A DNA stretch of 64,000 nucleotides from Methylophilus sp. TWE2 (lineage in GTDB: Bacteria > Pseudomonadota > Gammaproteobacteria > Burkholderiales > Methylophilaceae). This document shows positions 1-6,100 of the stretch, in pieces. Under the pieces are notes generated by a model that saw only the letters and a list, made by a program, of their open reading frames with translations, had not been told where the DNA came from and searched no databases. Position 1 is the first letter of the stretch; each line of letters starts with the position of its first letter. Position numbers and translations under genes: made by a program. The stretch is from contig NZ_CP012020.1 in NCBI RefSeq assembly GCF_001183865.1, positions 1,426,001-1,490,000 on the forward strand, given 5' to 3'.

Positions 1-1
1 C

Positions 2-268
2 GGCAATACCTCAGCTGGGCAGTTTCTTATTACCATAATAATTTATGCATTTCTTTGCATTCTCCCATATAAAATTAGCCATCAAAGCAATGCTGCTCGC
101 TATGTTTATTTGGTTATAACTATTTTTTCGTTTCTTTCCCTTTTTGCCATTGATTACGTAAGGTTCAAACTAGAGTTTATTGTTTCGTTAGCTTTAATTC
201 CTATTGAAATTTTCATTCTTTATCGACTATTCCAAAAAGAGGCTTCAAATTGGTTTCTTTCAAAGTAA
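2..268 (+). CDS. Partial cassette-encoded membrane protein (5' end outside window)
   Basis: An open frame enters from the left edge and stops with TAA just before the first attC. The visible 88 residues contain about three hydrophobic stretches (around residues 5-20, 34-50 and 60-77) separated by short charged loops, and the protein ends in a polar tail (ASNWFLSK). It is therefore the C-terminal half of a small polytopic membrane protein carried on a cassette. I do not recognise the family. The stop lies ahead of the attC inverse core, so unlike its neighbour the reading frame does not run into the recombination site. Confidence 0.6.
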   Translation, partial: GNTSAGQFLITIIIYAFLCILPYKISHQSNAARYVYLVITIFSFLSLFAIDYVRFKLEFIVSLALIPIEIFILYRLFQKEASNWFLSK

Positions 269-274
269 AGTTTT

Positions 275-334
275 TCCTAACCCATCATTCAAGCGGGACC
301 TGCTAAAGCAGGCCCCTTAATTCAAACGTTAGAG
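275..334 (+). repeat. attC site 1 (short form)
   Basis: It runs from the inverse core TCCTAAC to the core GTTAGAG. The inner palindrome is GGGACCTGC / GCAGGCCCC, with conserved CCATCATTCAAGC on the left and TTCAAACGTTAG on the right. About 60 bp. The bottom strand can fold into the hairpin that an integron integrase recognises. Confidence 0.9.
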
Positions 335-341
335 CTCAATC

Positions 342-659
342 ATGAAATGGTTCCTATTGGTGGCATTCGTGGCAATAAATGTAGTGGGAGCCGTCTTTGT
401 GCTTATGCCGGGCCTTATCACTTATGCTGAAGTTCCTCCAAAAGGCATAACGTGTAGCTTATGCACAGACCCCGAGGTTCAAAAAGCACTTACTGCTGCC
501 GCAACTTATGGTCGTGAGGCAATCCTTCGCCAACTAAATACCTCGGCAAGTTGGGTGCTTGCTCTTGCGGTTTTCAATACAGTCGCTTTTGCATTGGCTT
601 TGTTTTTTCGCCGCTCTAACCCATCATTCAAGCGGGACGCGCTAAAGCGCGCCCCTTAA
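342..659 (+). CDS. Cassette-encoded membrane protein, unknown function
   Basis: 105 codons starting with ATG seven bases after the attC core. The protein has an N-terminal hydrophobic segment (residues 3-26), a soluble middle with a CSLC motif (Cys38, Cys41), and a second hydrophobic segment (about 68-88). It is probably a two-pass or signal-anchored membrane protein with a small extracytoplasmic loop that could use the CxxC pair for a disulfide or metal. The last 13 residues (SNPSFKRDALKRA) are encoded by the attC site itself, so the tail depends on which attC follows. No family recognised. No strong Shine-Dalgarno is visible; expression probably depends on readthrough from upstream. Confidence 0.7.
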   Translation: MKWFLLVAFVAINVVGAVFVLMPGLITYAEVPPKGITCSLCTDPEVQKALTAAATYGREAILRQLNTSASWVLALAVFNTVAFALALFFRRSNPSFKRDALKRAP

Positions 660-673
660 CTCAAACGTTAGCT
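614..673 (+). repeat. attC site 2 (short form)
   Basis: Inverse core CTCTAAC, core GTTAGCT, with central palindrome GGGACGCGC TAAA GCGCGCCCC. 60 bp, close in sequence to site 1 apart from the variable inner stem, where paired positions have changed on both sides. Confidence 0.9.
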
Positions 674-677
674 CCCT

Positions 678-1100
678 ATGCGCTACGCATTCTTTTTTGT
701 ACTAGTATTAGTTGTTACATTTGCTGGCGAGTGGCTATACAGGTCATTTCTTCGTCCAGTTGAACCGCTTGCCACAGAAGCAATTGCGCTGGCCAATCAC
801 TTCAATCAGGACGGTATTCACGTGCGCCCATATCCAGTAAGGCATGGGCTTCGTCACTCACAGGTCTTATCTGTCGCAGGATTTGAGATAGTTGGCTATC
901 CACTACCAATTGTGGTCGAGATTTGTCCAACAGAAGAAAGTGCAATTCAGAGGCTCAGAGCCGTAAGCGCAATCCCTAATTTAACCCACACGAATAGAAA
1001 TGGGCGCTTAGTCATGAATCTTCCTATGTGGGGTGATGATGCGGGCGCGATGGCTACAAGGGTTAAAAATGTATTTGCTTCGTTTAAATCCGCTGGCTAA
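678..1100 (+). CDS. Cassette-encoded signal-anchored protein, unknown function
   Basis: 140 codons starting with ATG four bases after the attC core. Residues 3-20 are strongly hydrophobic and followed by WLYRSF, which suggests a signal anchor or uncleaved signal. The rest is soluble, a mixed alpha/beta-looking domain with a conserved-looking VVEICPTEESA segment and a C-terminal amphipathic helix (DDAGAMATRVKNVFASF). The stop TAA overlaps the inverse core of the next attC. The function is unknown; it is best described as a periplasm-facing orphan protein of the cassette pool. Confidence 0.7.
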   Translation: MRYAFFFVLVLVVTFAGEWLYRSFLRPVEPLATEAIALANHFNQDGIHVRPYPVRHGLRHSQVLSVAGFEIVGYPLPIVVEICPTEESAIQRLRAVSAIPNLTHTNRNGRLVMNLPMWGDDAGAMATRVKNVFASFKSAG

Positions 1101-1205
1101 CCCATCAGTCAAGCGGGACTGGCGAAAAGGCTCTTTTGTAAAATGTTTATTAATAACGAGGGTTGAGCCACCATGGTCGCCAGCCCCTTAATTCAAACGT
1201 TAGGC
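1095..1205 (+). repeat. attC site 3 (long form, 111 bp)
   Basis: It has the same outer arms as the short sites: GGCTAAC CCATCAGTCAAGC on the left and TTCAAACGTTAGGC on the right. The stem is extended by CTGGCGA / TCGCCAG and then GGCTC / GAGCC around an AT-rich loop (TGTTTATTAATAACG). It is nearly identical to site 4, about 600 bp away. Confidence 0.88.
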
Positions 1206-1210
1206 CTAGC

Positions 1211-1735
1211 ATGACTATTGCAAGTGTCCGAATTTACTATTGCCCAATGACGAAAGAACGCGAGCAATCATTAACCTTTTCTCATTGGGGTTTTGCAGAA
1301 TGGTTTTGTCGTCGCTTAAAACCCATTCGAGAGCAATTACGAGGCCCTGAGGCCAAAGGAGTTAATATCGTCAACCTAATGCTTCATGAAACCCCTGAGC
1401 ATGCATGGTTTCCTAATGAATGGCGTCAAAGAGCTAACTCTTTTAATTATTCGCTAATTTATGATTTAAGTACTCTCGAAAATCAGCAGCCTATCGAAAA
1501 TATACAAAATCTAATGCAACTATATGCCAACCTAGCTGAACAAGCACCATGGCCACAAGTGAGAGCACTTGTTCCTCAATTAGGCGAACCACTAAGCGAA
1601 ATTGATAAAGTAACTCTTCTACCTTATTTGCAATGGCCTCGTGGTGAGAAAGTCAGTGATGCTCATGCGAAAAGAATTTTAAAGGGCAGCCTAACCCATC
1701 AGTCAAGCGGGACTGGCGAAAAGGTGCTTCTATGA
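1211..1735 (+). CDS. Cassette-encoded cytoplasmic protein, unknown function
   Basis: 174 codons from the ATG six bases past the attC core. An in-frame extension back to 1163 lies inside the attC and is unlikely to be used. No signal peptide or membrane segment is seen. The protein is rich in aromatics and has a striking W/F cluster near the start (FSHWGFAEWFCRRL), then a helical middle (QNLMQLYANLAEQAPW). The last 13 or so residues (from LTHQSSG) are encoded by the following attC, so the native domain probably ends near ILKGS. The family is not recognised. It is the only clearly soluble cytoplasmic product in the array and is flanked on both sides by the long attC form. Confidence 0.7.
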   Translation: MTIASVRIYYCPMTKEREQSLTFSHWGFAEWFCRRLKPIREQLRGPEAKGVNIVNLMLHETPEHAWFPNEWRQRANSFNYSLIYDLSTLENQQPIENIQNLMQLYANLAEQAPWPQVRALVPQLGEPLSEIDKVTLLPYLQWPRGEKVSDAHAKRILKGSLTHQSSGTGEKVLL

Positions 1736-1799
1736 AATGTTTATTAATAACGAGGGTTGAGCCACTGGTGTCGCCAGCCCCTTACTTCAAACGTTGGGC
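1689..1799 (+). repeat. attC site 4 (long form, 111 bp)
   Basis: It runs from the inverse core GCCTAAC to the core GTTGGGC. It shares the extended stem CTGGCGA / TCGCCAG and the AT-rich loop with site 3, differing at only a few positions, for example GTGCTTCTATG in place of GCTCTTTTGTA. Confidence 0.88.
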
Positions 1800-1802
1800 A
1801 TC

Positions 1803-2192
1803 ATGATTTTTCGTGTACGCTTTATCCACTTGTTCGTTTTGTCAGTGCTTAGCACTTCTGCACTAGCAGCACCCATTCCAAAAGAGGCGCAGTCTCTCAT
1901 TTTGAAAGTACATGTTGCTGCAAGTAAAAAAGATACAGAAACATTAAAAAAACTGATGGTCACAGAGTTTATTTGGGGCTTTGGTGGCGATGGTGACGCG
2001 GAGCAGGCCATACAAGCTTGGAAAGCTGACACATCTCTCTTTAAAAAACTTTATCATGTTACAGGTCGAGACTGCTTTGAAAAGCCTGACCACTCTATTG
2101 AGTGTCCTAAGAATGCGGGTACAAGTTATCGTGCAGGTTTTAAGAAAACCACTAAGGGGTGGCGAATGTTTTATTTTGTGGGGGGTGACTAA
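1803..2192 (+). CDS. Cassette-encoded secreted protein, unknown function
   Basis: 129 codons from ATG just past the attC core; the upstream TTG at 1794 lies inside the core and is rejected. Residues 1-22 form a typical Sec signal peptide with cleavage expected after ALAA. The mature part is about 107 residues and starts with a helix-rich, lysine-rich stretch (AASKKDTETLKKLM). A C-terminal beta-like region follows, with two cysteines (CFEKP..IECPK) spaced for a disulfide. The shape (helix, then curved sheet ending in KGWRMFYFVGG) recalls NTF2-like periplasmic proteins, but this is only a guess. The stop precedes the attC. Confidence 0.7.
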   Translation: MIFRVRFIHLFVLSVLSTSALAAPIPKEAQSLILKVHVAASKKDTETLKKLMVTEFIWGFGGDGDAEQAIQAWKADTSLFKKLYHVTGRDCFEKPDHSIECPKNAGTSYRAGFKKTTKGWRMFYFVGGD

Positions 2193-2195
2193 CAT

Positions 2196-2255
2196 GCCCA
2201 ACTCAGCCATCAAGCGGGATGCGCTAAAGCGCGCCACTTATGTCAAACGTTGGGC
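2196..2255 (+). repeat. attC site 5 (short form)
   Basis: Inverse core GCCCAAC, core GTTGGGC, exactly complementary to each other. Inner palindrome GCGC TAAA GCGC. 60 bp. Confidence 0.9.
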
Positions 2256-2258
2256 GTC

Positions 2259-2645
2259 ATGAGTCGTACTATTAGATTTCTACTTACAATTGAGGCAGTT
2301 GTTTGCTGCGGTGTAGTTACAATTGCTTTTATTTTTAACTTTCCTTGGCTTGTTTTAGCGCCCCTCATGACACTCAAATATTCTCCTTTTGCTAGCATCA
2401 AGTCTTTCTTGTTGCTCATCGGTTGCGTATGCGCACTCATTGCATTTTGGAGTTTGGTTTTTTCAACCATTAGCAATTTGAAATATCGTTTTAACAGTCT
2501 TTTCTGGTTAGGCGTTGCAGGCGCTATATTTGCTCTAATTGAAGTTACATCTTGGTCAGAAAACTGGGCTAGCAGGGCAATCTTTTATGCTCCAATAGCC
2601 TGCGCAACACATTTTATATACCTACAGTTCAGGAAAGCTAACTAA
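2259..2645 (+). CDS. Cassette-encoded four-helix membrane protein, unknown function
   Basis: 128 codons from ATG four bases after the attC core. Four hydrophobic segments are visible, at about residues 5-27, 45-70, 80-95 and 105-120, with short polar links and a basic C-terminus (QFRKAN). It is a small polytopic inner-membrane protein. No motif identifies a transporter or enzyme family. The stop lies a few bases ahead of the next attC. Confidence 0.7.
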   Translation: MSRTIRFLLTIEAVVCCGVVTIAFIFNFPWLVLAPLMTLKYSPFASIKSFLLLIGCVCALIAFWSLVFSTISNLKYRFNSLFWLGVAGAIFALIEVTSWSENWASRAIFYAPIACATHFIYLQFRKAN

Positions 2646-2649
2646 TGAT

Positions 2650-2709
2650 GCCCAACCCATCCATCAAGCGGGACGCGCTAAAGCGCGCCCCTTATGTCAA
2701 ACGTTGGGT
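2650..2709 (+). repeat. attC site 6 (short form)
   Basis: Inverse core GCCCAAC, core GTTGGGT, inner palindrome GGGACGCGC TAAA GCGCGCCCC identical to that of site 2. 60 bp. Confidence 0.9.
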
Positions 2710-2718
2710 AATATACTT

Positions 2719-3225
2719 ATGAAAAACTATCCACTCATTCTAGTTACGCTATTAATCGGGTTTTATACATTTAGCGTAAATGCGCAAGATGGTGAGACAT
2801 TGACATCAGAGTCAAGGGACGCCGCGTCCGCGTATATGGGAACAATGAACTTTGTTGTAGGTCGTTTAGGCTTAGAGTGCCTTTCGTTAATTGGTCGTTC
2901 TGAGACTCCGAAAGAGTTTGCAAACGCTTGGCAACAGCGAAACTCCAAGTATTTCTCTGCATCTATAAAGTACATGGGTAAGCGACTCGATTCTGCTCTC
3001 AGTTCTGGAGGCATTGGCGCTCGCGATGCTGTTCTCTATGAATATTCTTCTGCTGTGAGACGTGATGGTGAAGCAAGTGTTGCTGATTGGTTTCGAAAAG
3101 GAAATAAAGAAGACACCTGTAAACGTGCAGTGGCATTGATCGATGCAAAAGCTATGGATGTAAGTGCCAAAGTTCCAATGTATGGAGAGTTGGAAGCGCT
3201 CGCCTCTTGGGCTGAGGCAAATTGA
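2719..3225 (+). CDS. Cassette-encoded secreted protein, unknown function
   Basis: 168 codons from ATG ten bases after the attC core. A Sec signal peptide covers residues 1-22, with cleavage expected after VNA. The mature protein is about 146 residues and predominantly helical. It contains two cysteines (GLECLSLIG and EDTCKRAVAL) that could form a disulfide bridging the helices. The charge pattern and AWQQRNSKYFSAS segment look like a soluble periplasmic helical bundle. No family recognised. It ends 18 bases before the next attC. Confidence 0.7.
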   Translation: MKNYPLILVTLLIGFYTFSVNAQDGETLTSESRDAASAYMGTMNFVVGRLGLECLSLIGRSETPKEFANAWQQRNSKYFSASIKYMGKRLDSALSSGGIGARDAVLYEYSSAVRRDGEASVADWFRKGNKEDTCKRAVALIDAKAMDVSAKVPMYGELEALASWAEAN

Positions 3226-3243
3226 ATAAACGCAGAGCTGAAA

Positions 3244-3304
3244 GCCCAACCCATCCATCAAGCGGTGCGCGCTAAAGAGCACCCATTACATTTAAACGTT
3301 TGGC
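3244..3304 (+). repeat. attC site 7 (last recognisable)
   Basis: Inverse core GCCCAAC, core GTTTGGC. The inner stem is decayed (GTGCGCGC / GAGCACC) and the right arm reads ACATTTAAACG rather than TTCAAACG, so this is the most diverged site of the array. It is the last one seen before the array ends. Confidence 0.8.
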
Positions 3305-3338
3305 TAATGTATCAATCACTTAGCAATCAAGGTAGAGA

Positions 3339-3560
3339 GTGCTCAAATTGAAAACAAAACAATTTTTGGCAATGATTGCGTTGGCTTTTTTAATCCTTAC
3401 TATTACTGGGTGCACGACTAAATCATGGTACGAAGGGGTGAAAGAAGGCGCAAAAAATAACTGTCGCAGTCAACCTCCAGGCGAAGTTGAGTCGTGTTTA
3501 GAAAAGCTGAATAACAAAACGTATGAAGAATATGAAAAAGAGCGCTCTGGGCAAAAATAA
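3339..3560 (+). CDS. Small lipoprotein of the terminal cassette
   Basis: 73 codons from a GTG start preceded by AAGGTAGAG. Residues 1-25 form a lipoprotein signal peptide ending in the lipobox ITGC, with Cys25 as the expected lipidated residue. The mature peptide is short, charged and soluble, with two further cysteines (NNCRSQPP and VESCLEK) that could pair, and ends in a basic tail. It lies after the last recognisable attC and has no attC of its own downstream. It is therefore either the terminal, immobilised cassette or a flanking chromosomal gene. No known small-lipoprotein family recognised. Confidence 0.6.
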   Translation: MLKLKTKQFLAMIALAFLILTITGCTTKSWYEGVKEGAKNNCRSQPPGEVESCLEKLNNKTYEEYEKERSGQK

Positions 3561-3593
3561 CAAAGCCTGGCCATTCACAGGAACAATTGCTAC

Positions 3594-4310
3594 ATGAACC
3601 AAGAAGAACTCAAAGCCGTTTTTGACAAACAAGCCTCTGGCTATGAGCAGCAACAAAAGAAACTGGCTCCTGTTCATGAGGGACTGTATTTTCAGCTTGA
3701 ATGGATTTTTTCGGAGCTGCCACCGTCCGCTCGCATACTTTGCGTTGGCTTAGGCGCTGGTGCAGAGCTTTCGTATTTGGCCAGCAAGTTTCCACACTGG
3801 AGATTCACTGCGGTTGAACCTTCTGGTGCCATGCTTGAAGTATGCCGTCAACGCGCTGAGAAGGAGGGTTTTATTTCTCGTTGCGTATTTCATGAAGGTT
3901 ATGTGGAGACATTGCCAGACATTGAGCTGCATGATGCGGCAACCTGTTTTATGGTTTCTCAGTTTATCCTCGACAAAGAGGCTCGTTCCAATTTTTTCCG
4001 TGCGATTTCGCAGAGACTGAAGCAAAACGGTATTTTGGTGAGTGCTGATCTGTCATCCACCGTGGGCTCACCTGAATATGAAGCGTTGCTTAAAGTGTGG
4101 GTAAGTATGTTGCATGCTGCAAACGTGCCTGCGGAAGCCATAGAGAGAACACATGCGGCATGGGCAAAAGATGTCGCGATTTTACCCCCTGACGAGGTTA
4201 GATCTATCATTCAACGTGGCGGTTTTGAGTCGCCGGTGCAGTTTTATCAAGCTGGTTTTGTGCATGCCTGGTTCTCTGTGCGTTCAGGATATGCTGCAAA
4301 TAAGCCATAG
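3594..4310 (+). CDS. SAM-dependent class I methyltransferase
   Basis: 238 codons from ATG. The class I Rossmann fold is marked by motif I VGLGAGAELSYLA (about residues 51-63), an acidic residue at the end of strand 2 (TAVEPSGAML, binding the SAM ribose), and a post-I loop with FMVSQFILD. This matches a Methyltransf_12/25-type small-molecule or quinone-type methyltransferase; the substrate cannot be told from sequence. The gene sits just beyond the integron array, and no attC is seen on either side. Its codon use and GC look closer to the core genome than to the cassettes, which suggests it is the first chromosomal gene after the array. Confidence 0.75.
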   Translation: MNQEELKAVFDKQASGYEQQQKKLAPVHEGLYFQLEWIFSELPPSARILCVGLGAGAELSYLASKFPHWRFTAVEPSGAMLEVCRQRAEKEGFISRCVFHEGYVETLPDIELHDAATCFMVSQFILDKEARSNFFRAISQRLKQNGILVSADLSSTVGSPEYEALLKVWVSMLHAANVPAEAIERTHAAWAKDVAILPPDEVRSIIQRGGFESPVQFYQAGFVHAWFSVRSGYAANKP

Positions 4311-4672
4311 TAATGTTAGTAGGTTCAGACACGATTATGTAATTGATAAGACACAACAAACGCGGGTGCCATGAGCTGCACCGTATGCTCATGCTGACAA
4401 ACGTGCCCAATGATGTGTGGCCTTGTTTAGGCTTTCATGCCGATTAGGCCGTCTTGCAACCTAATATTTCGGGTGACTAGTAGGGCGTCATTCCCCAATT
4501 TACTTGTTTGCAGTCTTTTTTAAGCTGAGTTTGTTTCATCCCCTTCACCTGGTGAAAGTCGCTCGCTGGGGTCTTTTAACACCATTCGACTGATTATTTG
4601 CGCTGGACGCCTCTTGCCACAGGCTTTACTATAAAAACCATTCCATCATTGATGCAGCCAGAAAGGATGCTT
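4311..4672 (+). other. Intergenic stretch with no supported gene
   Basis: About 360 bases between the methyltransferase and the next gene. No attC-like core pair, tRNA or clear terminator is seen. There is a short palindrome CTTCACCTGGTGAAAG near 4551 and an AT-rich TATAAA near 4630 that may belong to a promoter for the downstream gene, but no well-spaced -35 accompanies it. Confidence 0.4.
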
Positions 4673-5005
4673 GTGGCAATTCAGTTTTTACCTATACTCA
4701 AGGCAGTAGCACCTTATCTTGCTCAGGTAGCAACTGCTGCGATTCCGGCTTTTACCGCCAAGCCTGAAGTTGCCATAGACGATCCGGTGTTGACACGGCA
4801 GATTGAGGAGTTGCAAGCTGCGAGTGTGCAAAATGCAGAGTCTATCCATTTGTTGGCAGAGAAAATGCAGCAAGCGATTCTTGCTTTGGAACAGGCGGGT
4901 GAGGAAGCGAGAAAAGAGTTTGCGACTTATAAAATGATGCTGTTTATCTCATTTGGGTTGTCAGCGACAACCACTATCATCATGATCTATTTGCTCGTGC
5001 GATAA
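4673..5005 (+). CDS. Coiled-coil protein with C-terminal membrane anchor
   Basis: About 110 codons if it starts at GTG 4673, which has a GAAAGG ribosome site six bases upstream; ATG codons at 4652 and 4667 are in frame but have poor spacing. The N-terminus is hydrophobic (FLPILKAVAPYLAQVATAAIPAF). Residues about 35-80 form a heptad-rich coiled coil (LTRQIEELQAASVQNAESIH), and the last 20 residues form a transmembrane helix (MLFISFGLSATTTIIMIYLL). The topology resembles small tail-anchored accessory proteins, but I recognise no family. The next gene follows 14 bases later. Confidence 0.6.
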   Translation: MAIQFLPILKAVAPYLAQVATAAIPAFTAKPEVAIDDPVLTRQIEELQAASVQNAESIHLLAEKMQQAILALEQAGEEARKEFATYKMMLFISFGLSATTTIIMIYLLVR

Positions 5006-5019
5006 TTGGAAGGGTTGTT

Positions 5020-5388
5020 ATGCTTAATCTCGAGGTCACTGAAATCAAAGCGTTTGTCCCTTCCAAGAACTTTGAGGTTTCCAAACAGTTTTACAAAGAC
5101 ATGGGATTCACCATGGCCTCGGAAGGCGGCGGGGTGGCTTATTTCCACTTTGCGCATGTGAGTTTTTTGTTACAGGATTTTTGCGCAGAAAACCTGGCGG
5201 AGAATTTTATGATGCATTTGCTGGTGCAGGATGTGGATTCCTGGTGGGCGCACATTGAGCAGAGCGATATCGTCAATCGATATGGCGTGAAGATTTGGCC
5301 GATTCAGCTGCAAAGCTGGGGGATGCGTGATTTCTGTATCACAGACCCTTCAGGTGTGTTATGGCGGATTGGGCAAAACGTCGATTAA
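5020..5388 (+). CDS. Glyoxalase/bleomycin-resistance (VOC) superfamily protein
   Basis: 122 codons from ATG with GGAAGGG upstream. It has the length and layout of a single VOC unit made of two beta-alpha-beta-beta-beta modules: FVPSKNFEVSKQFYKDMGF at the start, HFAHVSFLL in the middle, and SWGMRDFCITDPSGVLWRI at the end, the last being typical of the VOC C-terminal motif. Members bind a divalent metal and act on varied small molecules or sequester drugs. The substrate is not predictable here. It is probably co-transcribed with the preceding membrane protein. Confidence 0.8.
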   Translation: MLNLEVTEIKAFVPSKNFEVSKQFYKDMGFTMASEGGGVAYFHFAHVSFLLQDFCAENLAENFMMHLLVQDVDSWWAHIEQSDIVNRYGVKIWPIQLQSWGMRDFCITDPSGVLWRIGQNVD

Positions 5389-5459
5389 TGGCTGATTAAT
5401 CATGACTAGCACGTTTTCTTGGGCACCGTGATGGTTTATTAAACGTAAGCGAGTAGAGG

Positions 5460-5852
5460 ATGACATACCAACAACTTGCATACATCCATTTAGCGACAAT
5501 CGTGCCAGCGTTTTTGCTGGGGAGCGTGTTGCTGGCTAGCAGAAAAGGGACTTCTGACCATAGAGTTCTAGGAAGAATTTATCTCATGCTCATGCTGATC
5601 ACGGGGTTAATCACCCTGTTGATGCCCTCCCAAGTGGGCCCGCAGGTATTGGGTCATTTCGGATTTATACATGCTTTTAGCTTGCTCACGCTATACTCGG
5701 TACCCGCTGCTTATTTTGCTGCCCGCCATGGCAATATCAAGGCTCATCGAGGTTATATGATAGGCCTCTATATTGGTGGCATTTTAATCGCCGGGGCATT
5801 TTCTTTTGCACCGGGGCGAATGCTGCATCATCTGCTGTTGGGCGTGAGTTAG
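5460..5852 (+). CDS. DUF2306-type four-helix membrane protein
   Basis: 130 codons from ATG. Four hydrophobic helices lie at about residues 5-27, 42-60, 65-88 and 98-118. The motifs HRVLGRIY after helix 1 and IKAHRGYMIGLY before helix 4 are typical of the DUF2306 family, small membrane proteins of unknown role that sometimes resemble heme-binding helical bundles. Several histidines face the membrane boundary. The gene is followed by a 150-base structured untranslated stretch and a terminator. Confidence 0.75.
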   Translation: MTYQQLAYIHLATIVPAFLLGSVLLASRKGTSDHRVLGRIYLMLMLITGLITLLMPSQVGPQVLGHFGFIHAFSLLTLYSVPAAYFAARHGNIKAHRGYMIGLYIGGILIAGAFSFAPGRMLHHLLLGVS

Positions 5853-5879
5853 AGTAGCCGTTGTCCTTTCATTGCATCA

Positions 5880-6023
5880 AGCATTCCTGGAGTGATGGTA
5901 TTGGCAATTAAGCGCTGAGGTAGTCATGTGCATGACTCAAACAGGCTATTGCCAAGCCAATAGTTTTCTTTAAAAATACCTCTGGGTATCTCAAGTAATC
6001 AGGCCCCGTCAGGGGCTTTTTTT
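5880..6023 (+). ncRNA. Candidate structured RNA or structured 3' UTR
   Basis: A run of small hairpins sits between the DUF2306 gene and the lipoprotein gene. They are AGTCATG/CATGACT near 5932-5947, CTATTG CCAAGC CAATAG near 5946-5963, and ATACC TCTG GGTAT near 5978, followed by a strong rho-independent terminator. Such a hairpin-plus-terminator string is typical of small RNAs or long structured 3' ends. I do not recognise a known RNA family and see no convincing independent promoter. Confidence 0.3.
6001..6023 (+). terminator. Rho-independent terminator after DUF2306 gene
   Basis: GGCCCC GTCA GGGGC hairpin followed by seven T residues. Confidence 0.85.
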
Positions 6024-6100
6024 ATGACCTCGAATTTGTCGCATTTGGTGTGGTCGTTACTTAAGTTAAGCCACGACGGCTAAGGTCAGGAAAATTAAGG

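Larger units (their letters stand above)
1..3304 (+). mobile_element. Distal part of an integron gene-cassette array
   Basis: Seven attC-like sites recur every 0.3-0.6 kb. Each starts with an inverse core ending in AAC, continues with a conserved CCATC..TCAAGCGG arm, and ends with a complementary arm closing on AAACGTTRGG. Between them lie single short genes, all on the plus strand, each starting just after a core site (GTTAGGC or GTTGGGC). This is the classic layout of integron cassettes. The sites resemble one another closely, as in chromosomal (sedentary) integrons rather than clinical mobile arrays. The integrase gene and attI are not in the window; given the cassette orientation they should lie upstream of base 1. 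The DNA is visibly more AT-rich than the core genome that follows. Confidence 0.9.

Noticed and set aside
275..334. Palindromes in the cassette array taken as transcription terminators
   Set aside because: They lack T runs and carry conserved integron core sequences at both ends, so attC is the better explanation.
1163..1210. N-terminal extension of the third cassette gene
   Set aside because: The extension lies inside the long attC; the ATG just after the core site is the standard cassette start.
1787..3282. Minus-strand open frames across the cassette genes
   Set aside because: They run through attC sites and overlap plus-strand frames that have signal peptides or clear starts after the core sites; no ribosome sites.
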